NCBI GenBank assembly: GCA_944800085.1
Contig: CALYLO010000007.1
Location: 152,501 to 216,500, forward strand
Source of the DNA: Paenibacillus melissococcoides
GTDB taxonomy: Bacteria; Bacillota; Bacilli; Paenibacillales; Paenibacillaceae
Length of the DNA stretch: 64,000 bases
Direction: 5' to 3'
Part shown: one piece after another, positions 8,819 to 16,965 of the stretch
How the letters are laid out: the number at the start of each line of letters is the position of its first letter
How positions within the stretch are numbered: position 1 is the first letter of the stretch
Notes under the pieces: generated by a model
The model's input: the letters and a program-made list of their open reading frames with translations, nothing else
Database searches by the model: none
Told to the model about the DNA's origin: nothing
Program-made: the position numbers and the translations under genes

Positions 8819-10072
8819 TTATTCCACCTGACGCCATACATCGGCGCCAAGATTGCGCAAATTGGACACGAGATGATCATACCCGCGGTCGATAAATTCG
8901 ACTCCTGAAATCTCCGTGACATCGGTATCTACCGTCAAGCCGGCAATTACGAGCGCAGCGCCGGCACGCAGATCGGATGCTCTCACCTTCGCCGCATTCA
9001 GCCTTTTGCCCTCGATGACGGCGGTTCGCCCTTCGACCCGAATTTTGGCCCCCATGCGAGCCAGCTCCGGGACATGCTTGAACCGGCTGCTGTACACGAG
9101 ATCCGTCAGCATGCTCACCCCTTTGGCTTGCGTCAGCAAGCTGGTCATCGGGGATTGGAGATCCGTCGGGAATCCGGGATATACAAGCGCCTTCACATCG
9201 ATGCTGTTATATTCGGGCTGTCCGATAACGCGAAGCGATTCATCGCCCTCGATGACGCGCACGCCCATTTCTTCCAGCTTCGCCGTAAGGGCTTCCAGAT
9301 GTTTAGGGATAACGTTGTCAATCAGAATATCGCCGCAAGTGGCCGCAGCCGCAATCATATACGTTCCCGCCTGAATGCGGTCCGGAATAATCGAGTGCGT
9401 GCAGCCGCGCAGGCTGTCCACGCCTTCAATGCGGATCGTCTCCGTGCCCGCTCCCTTGATGCGGGCGCCCATCGCATTAAGCAGTGTGGCAACATCTATA
9501 ATTTCAGGCTCTTTGGCCGCATTTTCAATAATCGTAGTGCCCTTGGCGCGCGAGGCCGCAAGCATAATATTAATGGTCGCCCCTACACTGACGACATCCA
9601 AATAGATCTTGGCGCCGCGAAGTTCCCGCGCGTAAATATGGACGGAGCCGTGATCGTTCGTCACCGTCGCGCCTAAAGCTTCAAAACCTTTGATATGCTG
9701 ATCGATCGGGCGAGGCTCGAAATTGCAGCCGCCCGGCATGCCGATGGTCGCTTCGCCGAACCGGCCCAGAAGCGCGCCCATCAAATAGTAGGAGGCCCGC
9801 AGTTTTTTGACGGGTCCATTGTGCATCGGTACCGAAATCATCCGCGACGGATCGATGCGCAGACAGGAACCCTCCCAGCTAACCTGTCCGCCAAGCTCCA
9901 TCAAGATCTCCATATAAGTGGCGACATCGCTCAGTTCGGGCAAATTATCCAGTACGACTTCCGTCTCCGCAAGGATTGCTGCAGGAATAAGCGCAACCGC
10001 GCTATTTTTGGCACCGCTGATCTGAACAGAGCCTCGAAGCGGCCGACCGCCGCTAATCATTAACTTCTCCAT
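8819..10072 (-). CDS. murA: UDP-N-acetylglucosamine 1-carboxyvinyltransferase
   Basis: The 417-residue enzyme transfers enolpyruvate from PEP to UDP-GlcNAc, the first committed step of peptidoglycan synthesis. The catalytic Cys116 in GMPGGCNFEP, which fosfomycin alkylates in the family, is present. The substrate-binding Lys22-Asn23 pair is in SGAKNS. The start at ATG 10072 follows GGGAGGA. The position between rho and fbaA matches the second Bacillus paralogue (murAB, also called murZ) rather than the murAA locus, so another copy probably exists elsewhere in the genome. That inference comes from synteny. Confidence 0.95.
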   Translation of the reverse strand: MEKLMISGGRPLRGSVQISGAKNSAVALIPAAILAETEVVLDNLPELSDVATYMEILMELGGQVSWEGSCLRIDPSRMISVPMHNGPVKKLRASYYLMGALLGRFGEATIGMPGGCNFEPRPIDQHIKGFEALGATVTNDHGSVHIYARELRGAKIYLDVVSVGATINIMLAASRAKGTTIIENAAKEPEIIDVATLLNAMGARIKGAGTETIRIEGVDSLRGCTHSIIPDRIQAGTYMIAAAATCGDILIDNVIPKHLEALTAKLEEMGVRVIEGDESLRVIGQPEYNSIDVKALVYPGFPTDLQSPMTSLLTQAKGVSMLTDLVYSSRFKHVPELARMGAKIRVEGRTAVIEGKRLNAAKVRASDLRAGAALVIAGLTVDTDVTEISGVEFIDRGYDHLVSNLRNLGADVWRQVE

Positions 10073-10151
10073 GTCAAGCCAGTTCCTCCCATGCGTTGCT
10101 GACACCCCCGATAGCCGGCGACATCCGGACTGTATCGGCTCCCCATAAAGC

Positions 10152-10188
10152 AAAAAGGGAAGAACACCGGCGAACCGGTGCTATTCCC
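10152..10188 (-). terminator. Terminator of fbaA
   Basis: On the minus strand a long stem (GGGAA and CACCGG paired with CCGGTG and TTCCC) is followed by TTTTTG. It ends fbaA transcription and separates it from murA. Confidence 0.9.
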
Positions 10189-10227
10189 GCATTCGTAAAC
10201 GTAGTATTAACTATGGAATTGCGCTTG

Positions 10228-11082
10228 TTACGCTTGGTTGTTGCTGCCGAACAAGCGAATTTTGGCGCGAACGACTTCCACCATCGCTTTACGAGCCGGA
10301 GTCAAATATTTACGAGGGTCGATCATATCGGCATCCTTCGCCAATGCTTCGCGAATCGCCGCCGTACAAGCGACTTGGTTCTCGGTGTTCACGTTGATTT
10401 TGCCGGCGCCTGCCGCGATTGCCTTGCGGATGGATTCGTCAGGCACCCCGGAACCGCCATGAAGCACGACTGGCACAGGAATTTTGGAAGCTACCGCTTC
10501 AATGATATCATAGTGAAGTTTTGGCTCGCCTTTGTACATGCCGTGGGCCGTGCCTACCGCAATCGCCAGCGCGTCTACGCCCGTTTCTTCGTAGAAACGA
10601 ATCGCTTCTTCCGGCTTCGCCAGTTGTGCGGATGCTTCATCCACTTCCAGGTCGTCTTCGACCCCGCCGATAGTTCCCAATTCGCCCTCGACGGATACGC
10701 CCATCGCATGAGCCGCTTTAACGACTTCCTTGGTCAAGCGAATGTTGTCTTCATATGCATGATGGGATCCGTCGAACATGACGGAAGAGAATCCTGCACG
10801 GATACAAGCCATAGCGACTTCAAATGTGCTGCCGTGGTCAAGATGCAAAGCGATTGGCAAGCCGGATTTCTTCGCAGCCGCTTCCGCCATGGCAACCGTA
10901 TATTCCATTCCCATGTAACGCAATGCCCCTTCGGATACACCGAAGATGATTGGCGCATTCTCTTCCATGGCTGCTTCCGTAATCGCTTGAGTGAATTCTA
11001 GGTTGTTAATGTTGAATTGGCCCACCGCAAATTTGCCCGCTTTTGCTTTTGGCAGGAATTCGTTCATCGAAACTAATGGCAT
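10228..11082 (-). CDS. fbaA: Class II fructose-1,6-bisphosphate aldolase
   Basis: The 284-residue zinc enzyme cleaves fructose-1,6-bisphosphate in glycolysis and makes it in gluconeogenesis. The metal and catalytic region LHLDHGS (Asp82, His83) is present, as are the further zinc ligands in VGTAHGMYKG and VVLHGGSGVPD. The start is taken at MPLVSMNE, which matches the family N-terminus and sits nine bases after AGGAGG; an ATG three codons earlier lies too close to that site. An extended -10 promoter is visible upstream. Confidence 0.97.
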   Translation of the reverse strand: MPLVSMNEFLPKAKAGKFAVGQFNINNLEFTQAITEAAMEENAPIIFGVSEGALRYMGMEYTVAMAEAAAKKSGLPIALHLDHGSTFEVAMACIRAGFSSVMFDGSHHAYEDNIRLTKEVVKAAHAMGVSVEGELGTIGGVEDDLEVDEASAQLAKPEEAIRFYEETGVDALAIAVGTAHGMYKGEPKLHYDIIEAVASKIPVPVVLHGGSGVPDESIRKAIAAGAGKINVNTENQVACTAAIREALAKDADMIDPRKYLTPARKAMVEVVRAKIRLFGSNNQA

Positions 11083-11151
11083 GGTCTCCATCCTCCTAAG
11101 AAGTTGTCTTTGTCTGTATTTCTGTAGTTAGCCGACATCCAGTACGGAGTT

Positions 11152-11157
11152 ATTATA
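11152..11157 (-). promoter_or_regulatory. Extended -10 promoter of fbaA
   Basis: A minus-strand TATAAT preceded by TG one base upstream (TGATATAAT) lies 70 bases before the fbaA start. The -35 region (TTTACT) is poor, which the extended -10 can compensate. Confidence 0.65.
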
Positions 11158-11261
11158 TCACATTTGACCGTAAAAAAGTAAACAACCTCTTGACAAACCC
11201 TGCCGCTTCCAAGCCGCCATTAGACCGCCATTTCCGCGCTTCGCCATTCATCCGTGCCCGC

Positions 11262-11294
11262 CCAAAACAAAGAAGCCGGGTGTCAGCGCCCAGC
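11262..11294 (-). terminator. Possible terminator of spo0F
   Basis: On the minus strand GCTGGG pairs with CCCGGC (one wobble pair) and is followed by TTCTTTGTTTT. It is 37 bases past the spo0F stop codon. The stem is short, so this is tentative. Confidence 0.5.
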
Positions 11295-11330
11295 ATCGTT
11301 CAAACCTATGTCATTGCCTTGCGTAACGGG

Positions 11331-11732
11331 TCATGTCGTCATATTCGCCGGGTTCGACGCCGAATGGTCCTGTTGCAGCGTCATGTTCACCGCCACTCTC
11401 ATCTCATCAATGTCGAACGGCTTCGTAAAATGCATGATCGCGCCAAGATCGGTCGCTTCCTTGATCATGTCCAGCTCTCCGTAGGCTGTCATCATAATGA
11501 CTTTCATCTGCGGCTCCATCTTCTTAATCTGCTTCAAAATTTCCAAGCCGTCCATGCCCGGAATCTTCATGTCCAGCAAGACAATATCCGGAGATTCCTC
11601 ACGCACGATGTTCAATGCAACCTTCCCGTTGGAAGCTTGGTAGGTCGAGTATCCTTCGCTGCTGAATACTTCCATCAGAAGAACCCGAATACCGTTTTGA
11701 TCATCGACTATCAATACTTTCTTCTTCTCCAA
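11331..11732 (-). CDS. spo0F: Sporulation phosphotransferase Spo0F
   Basis: The 133-residue single-domain response regulator lacks a DNA-binding output domain. Acidic Asp10 and Asp11, phospho-acceptor Asp54 (VLLDMKIPGMDG), Thr82 and Lys104 (FTKPFD) are all in canonical places. Spo0F takes phosphate from sporulation kinases and passes it to Spo0B and then Spo0A. The start is a TTG behind GGGAGGGG at six bases, giving MEKKKVLIVDD. About ten extra residues extend the C-terminus compared with B. subtilis. Upstream is a near-perfect sigma-H promoter, as in B. subtilis. Confidence 0.97.
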   Translation of the reverse strand: MEKKKVLIVDDQNGIRVLLMEVFSSEGYSTYQASNGKVALNIVREESPDIVLLDMKIPGMDGLEILKQIKKMEPQMKVIMMTAYGELDMIKEATDLGAIMHFTKPFDIDEMRVAVNMTLQQDHSASNPANMTT

Positions 11733-11833
11733 CTGGTACCCCTCCCATCGTGTAACACGAGCGAGTGCATCCGCTAAGACAGGCGTCGCCTCGTATGAAC
11801 ATGCTTTTTTTTCCAAAGCAAGAATAATGGTAC

Positions 11834-11862
11834 TTATTCGCCTTGATATATTAAAATCCTGC
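11834..11862 (-). promoter_or_regulatory. Sigma-H promoter of spo0F
   Basis: The -35 element GCAGGATTT (11854-11862) and the -10 element GGCGAATAA (11834-11842) match the SigH consensus RNAGGAWWW and RNNGAATWW with an 11-base spacer. The predicted start is about 95 bases upstream of the TTG codon. SigH control of spo0F is established in B. subtilis. Confidence 0.85.
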
Positions 11863-11902
11863 TTGAAATACGGAAAAACATGAACTTCCCCTTACGAAGT
11901 GC

Positions 11903-11942
11903 AAAAAATAGGCAGAAATCCCCATAATGGGAATTTCCGCCT
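11903..11942 (-). terminator. Terminator of pyrG
   Basis: On the minus strand AGGCGGAAATTCCCA pairs with TGGGGATTTCTGCCT, followed by ATTTTTTG, directly after the pyrG stop codon. Confidence 0.9.
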
Positions 11943-11948
11943 GGATCA

Positions 11949-13550
11949 TTATCCGCGGTGCGCCACGGCCGCCCGGACAAACTCCCGGAATAGCGGCTGC
12001 GGGCGATTCGGACGGGAGGTGAATTCCGGATGGAATTGCACCGCCAGGAACCAAGGATGATCGGCCAGTTCCACGATCTCGACCAGCCGCCCGTCCGGAG
12101 ACGTGCCGCTGAACTTCAGACCGGCGCGCTCCATCGCTTCGCGGTATTCATTGTTGAATTCATAACGGTGACGATGGCGCTCATACACCAGCTCGTCCTG
12201 ATAGCTTGCCATCGCAAGCGAACCTTCCTGAAGCTTGCACGGATACAATCCCAGACGCATCGTTCCGCCCAGATCCTCGATATCCTTCTGTTCAGGCAGC
12301 AGGTCGATGACCGGGTAATCGGTCGACGGATTGATCTCCGAGCTGTTCGCTCCTGTCATGCCCAGCACGGAACGGGCATATTCGATAACCGCCACCTGCA
12401 TGCCGAGGCAAATCCCGAAGAACGGAATCTTCTGCTCGCGGGCATAGCGGATCGCCGATACTTTGCCTTCAATGCCGCGGTCTCCGAAGCCGCCCGGCAC
12501 CAGAATGCCGTGCACGCCCTCAAGGCTCTCCCGCGCGTTGTCGTCCGTAATCTCCTCCGCGTTCACCCAGCGGATGTTCACTTCCGTATTCGCATCGAAC
12601 CCTGCGTGCGCCAATGCTTCGACGACAGACAGGTACGCATCGTGCAGAGCCACATATTTACCCACGATCGCAATCTCGACTTGCCCCTGGAGCTGCTTCA
12701 CGCGATCGACGAGCTTGATCCACTCGGTCATATCCGGCTGCTTCGTCTCCAGCTTCAAATGATTGACGACAATGTCATCCATGCCTTGATCGCGAAGCAT
12801 CAGCGGCACTTCGTACAAAGTGGAGGCGTCGCGGCATTCCACGACGGCATTGGCATCAATATCGCAGAAGAGCGCGATCTTGCGCTTCAAGTCCTCGGAC
12901 AAGGCGTGCTCTGTCCGGCATACGAGCATGTTCGGCTGAATCCCGATGCTCCGGAGCTCCTTCACGCTGTGCTGTGTCGGCTTCGTCTTCACTTCGCCGG
13001 CAGCCTTGATGTATGGAATCAGAGTGACATGGATGTACATGACGTTGTCGCGGCCGACATCGCTCTTAATCTGGCGGATGGCTTCCAGGAACGGAAGGCT
13101 CTCAATGTCGCCGACGGTGCCGCCGATCTCGGTGATGACCACGTCGGAACCGGCTTCCTTGCCGGCGCGGAAGACGCGCTCCTTGATCTCATTCGTAATA
13201 TGCGGAATCACTTGAACGGTGCCGCCCAGATATTCACCGCGGCGTTCTTTGGAGATGACCGATGAATAAACCTTGCCGGTCGTAACATTGCTGTTCTTCG
13301 ACAGGTTGATGTCGATGAAGCGCTCGTAGTGTCCAAGATCGAGGTCGGTCTCTGCTCCGTCATCGGTAACGAACACTTCGCCGTGCTGATACGGGCTCAT
13401 CGTACCCGGATCTACGTTAATATAGGGGTCGAACTTTTGAATCGTAACCTTCAGCCCCCGATTCTTCAGCAATCTTCCCAGGGACGCTGCAGTGATCCCT
13501 TTGCCTAGAGAAGATACAACGCCGCCCGTCACAAAAATATACTTTGCCAC
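11949..13550 (-). CDS. pyrG: CTP synthase
   Basis: The 533-residue enzyme makes CTP from UTP, ATP and glutamine. The N-terminal synthetase domain opens with AKYIFVTGGVVSSLGKG and contains the QHGEVFVTDDGAETDLD segment. The C-terminal class I glutamine amidotransferase has the nucleophile elbow FGICLGMQ and the later His and Glu in QFHPEFTS. The start is a GTG eight bases after AGGAGGG; the longer open frame lacks a binding site and runs into the leader. Expression is probably controlled by the upstream GGGC-start attenuator. Confidence 0.97.
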   Translation of the reverse strand: MAKYIFVTGGVVSSLGKGITAASLGRLLKNRGLKVTIQKFDPYINVDPGTMSPYQHGEVFVTDDGAETDLDLGHYERFIDINLSKNSNVTTGKVYSSVISKERRGEYLGGTVQVIPHITNEIKERVFRAGKEAGSDVVITEIGGTVGDIESLPFLEAIRQIKSDVGRDNVMYIHVTLIPYIKAAGEVKTKPTQHSVKELRSIGIQPNMLVCRTEHALSEDLKRKIALFCDIDANAVVECRDASTLYEVPLMLRDQGMDDIVVNHLKLETKQPDMTEWIKLVDRVKQLQGQVEIAIVGKYVALHDAYLSVVEALAHAGFDANTEVNIRWVNAEEITDDNARESLEGVHGILVPGGFGDRGIEGKVSAIRYAREQKIPFFGICLGMQVAVIEYARSVLGMTGANSSEINPSTDYPVIDLLPEQKDIEDLGGTMRLGLYPCKLQEGSLAMASYQDELVYERHRHRYEFNNEYREAMERAGLKFSGTSPDGRLVEIVELADHPWFLAVQFHPEFTSRPNRPQPLFREFVRAAVAHRG

Positions 13551-13703
13551 TGGTGAAACCCTCCTATGATCAAATGCATACAAGACATGTTCTCGGGAGG
13601 CTTTGACTCTTGAGTCAGGGTTCGAAGAAATCACATGCTGCCTGATGTTATCGTAACCCATTTGCACGAGAAAAATTGATGAAAAAATGTCAATAAAAAA
13701 ATA

Positions 13704-13737
13704 AAAAAGTGACTCCCGTAGTGTCACGGGGCACTTT
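13704..13737 (-). terminator. Attenuator terminator in the pyrG leader
   Basis: On the minus strand AAGTG, CCCGT and their partners ACGGG and CACTT form a stem followed by TTTTTTATTTTTTT. It begins 50 bases after the predicted pyrG transcription start and 150 bases before the GTG codon. The 5' arm contains GCCCC, which a slippage-generated G tract could pair with. It fits the CTP-sensing attenuation known in B. subtilis. Confidence 0.75.
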
Positions 13738-13783
13738 CATCTTTTAGCGTCAATCAACCTATTCAATTACAAACAAATCAAAA

Positions 13784-13823
13784 GCCCATATGCTAGTTTA
13801 CTCTGTAGGACATGCCGTGTCAA
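13784..13823 (-). promoter_or_regulatory. pyrG promoter with GGGC initiation sequence
   Basis: The -35 element TTGACA (13818-13823) and -10 element TAAACT (13795-13800) are spaced by 17 bases. Seven bases further is GGGC (13787-13784), the initiation sequence that B. subtilis pyrG needs for reiterative G addition when CTP is low. Confidence 0.8.
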
Positions 13824-13986
13824 GGGAACGTTTGCGGATTTTCCAGCCAATTGATCGCGGCCTCGCCACGATCCAGATTCGCCCAGCACAAGGAGGGGAT
13901 TTCCGCCGCTTCCAGGCGGCAGCGGCCCGGCTCCGGCATGCGGGACAAGGAGCATACAAGCCCAGAGCAGAGGGGAGGATCCAGAT

Positions 13987-14057
13987 AAAAAACCGTTTGC
14001 TTATCCCCCCGCCGAAGCGCCTCGAAGGAGATCGCCCGGGAAACATAAGCAAACGGT
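13987..14057 (-). terminator. Terminator of rpoE
   Basis: A 13-bp perfect stem (ACCGTTTGCTTAT at 13992-14004 with its complement at 14045-14057) encloses 40 bases and is followed on the minus strand by six T. The remaining part of the rpoE-pyrG gap contains only the pyrG leader. Confidence 0.85.
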
Positions 14058-14085
14058 CCGTCACAGCCGCTGGCTCGGATTCCGA

Positions 14086-14631
14086 TTACCGATTGTCATC
14101 CTCGTCCATATCCGGCTCTTCTTCCTCGTCAGGATTGTCTTCATCGATCTCTTCATCATCGATAATGACTTCCTCTTCTACCTCCGCATCCTCTTCTTCA
14201 TCCACATACATGTCTTCATCGTCTTCGCCGTCTTCGTCCACGAAGTCGAAGTCTTCATCATTGTTGTAGCTGTCGTCCTCTTCGACGAACATATCGTCGT
14301 CTTCCAGATCATCGTCGTCGTCGTTAATGATGCGAGGACGCTTCGTGCCCATCGACTCTTCCGAGCGATCGACAGGATACCAGCGCTTCAAGCCCCAGAG
14401 ATTGTTCCCTACGCACGCGAAGCGGCCATCAATGTTGATTTCCGTATATAACTGTGCAATGACATCATTAATTTGCTCTTCGCTAAGTCCGCGAAGCTTC
14501 GCAACTTCATTCATCAGATCACGGTAGTAGAAAGGCGTGTTGGCTGCTTTCAAGACGAGGAAAGCAATATCCACCATCGGCATTTCTTGCACTTTGTCGG
14601 GATCCAGATTCAATTCCAACGGGGTGCTCAT
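14086..14631 (-). CDS. rpoE: RNA polymerase delta subunit
   Basis: The 181-residue protein has the two-part delta structure. The folded N-terminal HARE-type domain covers residues 1-95 (VDIAFLVLKAANTPFYYRDL and FACVGNNLWGLKRWYP). A very acidic tail, almost only Asp and Glu, fills the rest. Delta binds RNA polymerase and speeds recycling by displacing nucleic acid from the enzyme. It occurs only in Bacillota. Repetitive GAT/GAA codons of the tail create many false open frames on the other strand. A TTTACT-N16-TATGAT promoter is visible upstream. Confidence 0.97.
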   Translation of the reverse strand: MSTPLELNLDPDKVQEMPMVDIAFLVLKAANTPFYYRDLMNEVAKLRGLSEEQINDVIAQLYTEINIDGRFACVGNNLWGLKRWYPVDRSEESMGTKRPRIINDDDDDLEDDDMFVEEDDSYNNDEDFDFVDEDGEDDEDMYVDEEEDAEVEEEVIIDDEEIDEDNPDEEEEPDMDEDDNR

Positions 14632-14672
14632 AAGGACACATCCTCTCTCAAAGGTTCAAACGGATAACTACG

Positions 14673-14700
14673 ATCATATCCAGTTTCACACCTAAGTAAA
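14673..14700 (-). promoter_or_regulatory. Probable sigma-A promoter of rpoE
   Basis: TTTACT (14695-14700) and TATGAT (14673-14678) on the minus strand are separated by 16 bases and lie about 42 bases upstream of the rpoE start codon. Confidence 0.6.
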
Positions 14701-14785
14701 ACCGATTTTCCATGAAAAAGCAAGTTTATCCGACGCGGACAAAAAAATGCCACATGTCTGTCTGCTTTCCCTGCCATAGATGGAA

Positions 14786-14816
14786 AAAAGAAACGCGAAG
14801 GGGATCCCTTCGCGTT
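14786..14816 (-). terminator. Orphan minus-strand terminator upstream of rpoE
   Basis: An 11-bp perfect stem (AACGCGAAGGG, loop of three bases) is followed on the minus strand by TTTCTTTTTT. No minus-strand gene lies upstream of it. The rest of the 387-base gap between rpoE and the protease holds only the rpoE promoter and the protease start region. Confidence 0.75.
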
Positions 14817-15018
14817 CGACTGTATCCGCACCACAGACAGGTTTACACCTCGTCTACCGTGTGCAAAGCCCTTCGCCGGCTCTTCTTCATCCTATGTCCG
14901 CAGCCGCCTTTTGACACGGAAGAAGGCCTAACTTTCGCAAAAAAGGCAGCTACCCCAGTCCACCCTCCTGCCCTTGGCATACGATACCCCACAAGGAATT
15001 GTCGGGAGGGACTCGACA

Positions 15019-16173
15019 TTGGATATGACGGCCTTATTGCACATATTGCTTCAAGAGATGTCCTTCAGCGGACGGCCTGCAGCGAAGCGGTTGATTCGCT
15101 TCCATCGGCCGGAGCGGTTCGCCGCACTCAGCGAGGCGCTCCGCACGCTTCGCCGGGATCGGCCCGAGCTCCCGCATATCCGCGAACTTCCGCTCATCCG
15201 CGCCTGGAGTTGCCCGGTTCCCGAATCAGTTGCAGAGCTGCTGTCACGGTATCCGAACGAGTTCACGATCGAGGACGACGCGTTGATCGCGATTCAGGCC
15301 GCTTCCCACAGGCCGGTCTCCTGGGAGCGGGGGATTCCGTGGGGCGTGCGGCAGATCAAGGCTCCGCAGGCATGGGGAACGACCACAGGCCACCGCGTGC
15401 ATATCGGCGTGATCGACACCGGCGCCGATTACCGCCACCCCGATCTCCGCCAGTCGCTGATGCGCGGAGTCAACTTCGTTCACCGCGGCATGCCGCCGTA
15501 TGATGACAACGGTCACGGCACCCATATTGCGGGCACGATAGCTGCGGCCAATCAAATGTACGGCATTATCGGCGTGGCTCCCCGCGCCTTAATCCATCCC
15601 GTGAAATCATTTGATGAGAACGGGGCTGCTTATGTGTCTGATATTATCCAAGGCATTGAATGGTGCGTCCGCAACGGGATGCACATCGTCAATATGAGCT
15701 TCGGCATGAAATCCCGCAGCAAGTCGCTGCTGCAAGCGGTGACCCAGGCCTATCAATCCGGGGTCACCGTCGTCGCTTCATCCGGGAACGACGCGAAGCG
15801 CAAGTCCATCGATTACCCGGCCCGCTATCCCCAGACGATCTCGGTCGGGGCGACCGATCGCATGCGGCGGATTGCGCCGTTCAGCAACCGGGGGCAATTC
15901 GTCGATATTTACGCCCCCGGCGAGAAGATCGTGTCCTCCTGGATTAAGGGCAAATATCACGAGATGAGCGGCACCTCGATGGCCACCTCGCATATCAGCG
16001 GCGCGATCGCGCTCCTGCTTGCCATGCGGCCGCGCTTGAAGCCGGGCGAGATCAAGGCTTTGCTCCGGCGGACGGCGAACCCGGTCCGCGGCCGCAAGAC
16101 CCGGAACCTCCAGGCCAAGGCGCCGGGGGAGGTCGACGTGATGCGGCTGCTGAAGGAAGCCGAGCGGCTGTAG
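15019..16173 (+). CDS. Subtilisin-like S8 serine protease
   Basis: The protein is about 384 residues with the peptidase S8 triad: Asp133 (VIDTGADYRHPD), His166 (DNGHGTHIAGT) and Ser320 (SGTSMATSH), plus oxyanion Asn257 (SSGND). An N-terminal segment of about 95 residues resembles an I9-type propeptide. No signal peptide is seen, so an intracellular or non-classically exported enzyme is possible. The TTG at 15019 is preferred because GGGAGGG ends eight bases before it; ATG at 15025 is an alternative. The gene stands alone between rpoE and a repeat region. The substrate is unknown. Confidence 0.85.
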   Translation: MDMTALLHILLQEMSFSGRPAAKRLIRFHRPERFAALSEALRTLRRDRPELPHIRELPLIRAWSCPVPESVAELLSRYPNEFTIEDDALIAIQAASHRPVSWERGIPWGVRQIKAPQAWGTTTGHRVHIGVIDTGADYRHPDLRQSLMRGVNFVHRGMPPYDDNGHGTHIAGTIAAANQMYGIIGVAPRALIHPVKSFDENGAAYVSDIIQGIEWCVRNGMHIVNMSFGMKSRSKSLLQAVTQAYQSGVTVVASSGNDAKRKSIDYPARYPQTISVGATDRMRRIAPFSNRGQFVDIYAPGEKIVSSWIKGKYHEMSGTSMATSHISGAIALLLAMRPRLKPGEIKALLRRTANPVRGRKTRNLQAKAPGEVDVMRLLKEAERL

Positions 16174-16369
16174 CGGTCGCCTAGCAGTATCCCTGGCCGG
16201 GCCAGAAGCGGTCAGCCAGGGATGGGATATGCGCATGCAATCGTCCCTCTCCGGAATGACGGGCTGCCGAGCGCCCCGCCCCGATCAGCGCTCCCCGCGA
16301 ATGGGCCCCCGGAGGGGCTCTTCCCGTTCCGGCGAGGAAGTAACTTCCGAGCCTGTGGAACGTTGGGCC

Positions 16370-16600
16370 TCCGCTCTGTTGGACACTCAGCTTCTGCTCT
16401 GCGGAATGTCGGACCTCTGCTCTGCTGGACACTGGGCTTCTGCTCTGCGGAATGCCGGGCCTCTGCTCTGCTGGACACTGGGCTTCTGCTCTGCGGAATG
16501 CCGGGCCTCTGCTCTGCTGGACACTGGGCTTCTGCTCTGCGGAATGCCGGGCCTCTTGCTCTGTTGGACACTGGGCTTCTGCTCTGCGGAATGCCGCAGC
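16370..16600. repeat. Five-copy 46-bp tandem repeat built from 23-bp half units
   Basis: Units start at 16370, 16416, 16462, 16508 and 16554. The three central units are identical over all 46 bases; the first differs at several positions and the last has one extra T and a divergent end. Each unit splits into two related 23-base halves, both opening TCTGCTCTGC. The period is not a multiple of three. Stop codons are missing from several frames, which produces spurious long open frames on both strands. I treat it as non-coding. Confidence 0.85.
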
Positions 16601-16640
16601 GTTTCTCGGAACAGGGTCTCATGGCTCGGATCTCCATACA

Positions 16641-16800
16641 ATGATGCAAAACTGCAGCTTTGTCCCCCGTTGCCGCGTCTTGCAATAGAAAATCCTGCAA
16701 ATATACAGCAATCACCGGGCATTTCTGCTCAAACTCGAATTCTGCCGGGAAAATGATGTACATTTGCAGGAATGATGCTCAGTCAAGCCCCGAACCGAGG
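16641..16800. repeat. Dispersed intergenic repeat, copy A
   Basis: This stretch shares blocks with 45735-45910: GCAAAA..GCAGCTTT, CCTGCAAAT.TACA and GGGC.ATTTCTGC.CAAA, in the same order and spacing. It also contains an inverted pair, CCTGCAAATATACA (16694-16707) and TGTACATTTGCAGG (16757-16770), with one mismatch. No coding frame is supported. The remainder of the 792-base gap is otherwise featureless. Confidence 0.65.
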
Positions 16801-16965
16801 CAGAATCCTGCATTACAGCAGGAATTGGGCGTTCCATCGCGGCCATGACAGGAATGATATTCCCTTGACGACGACCGCATACCGTATTCGTCATTTGATG
16901 CACGAGGGAGCTGCCGTTCCTTGATGCTCCTTGATAGTGCCGGGAAGCGGCTGCCCCTCCTGGAT

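Noticed and set aside
12030..13265. 411-codon open frame on the plus strand opposite pyrG
   Set aside because: It is the antisense shadow of a conserved enzyme gene, has no binding site and shows no family resemblance. The same holds for the long frames opposite lytS, cstA, speB-speE and the PBP gene.
13798..14064. 88-codon minus-strand open frame between rpoE and pyrG
   Set aside because: It overlaps the rpoE terminator and the pyrG promoter, has low-complexity composition and no binding site.
16370..16600. CRISPR array
   Set aside because: The 46-bp units are directly adjacent with no unique spacers, and no cas gene is present.
16181..16763. Repeat-peptide open frames (SAEQKPSVQQS type) on the minus strand
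   Set aside because: They come from the 46-bp tandem repeat read in shifting frames. There is no start with a binding site, and the period is not a multiple of three.
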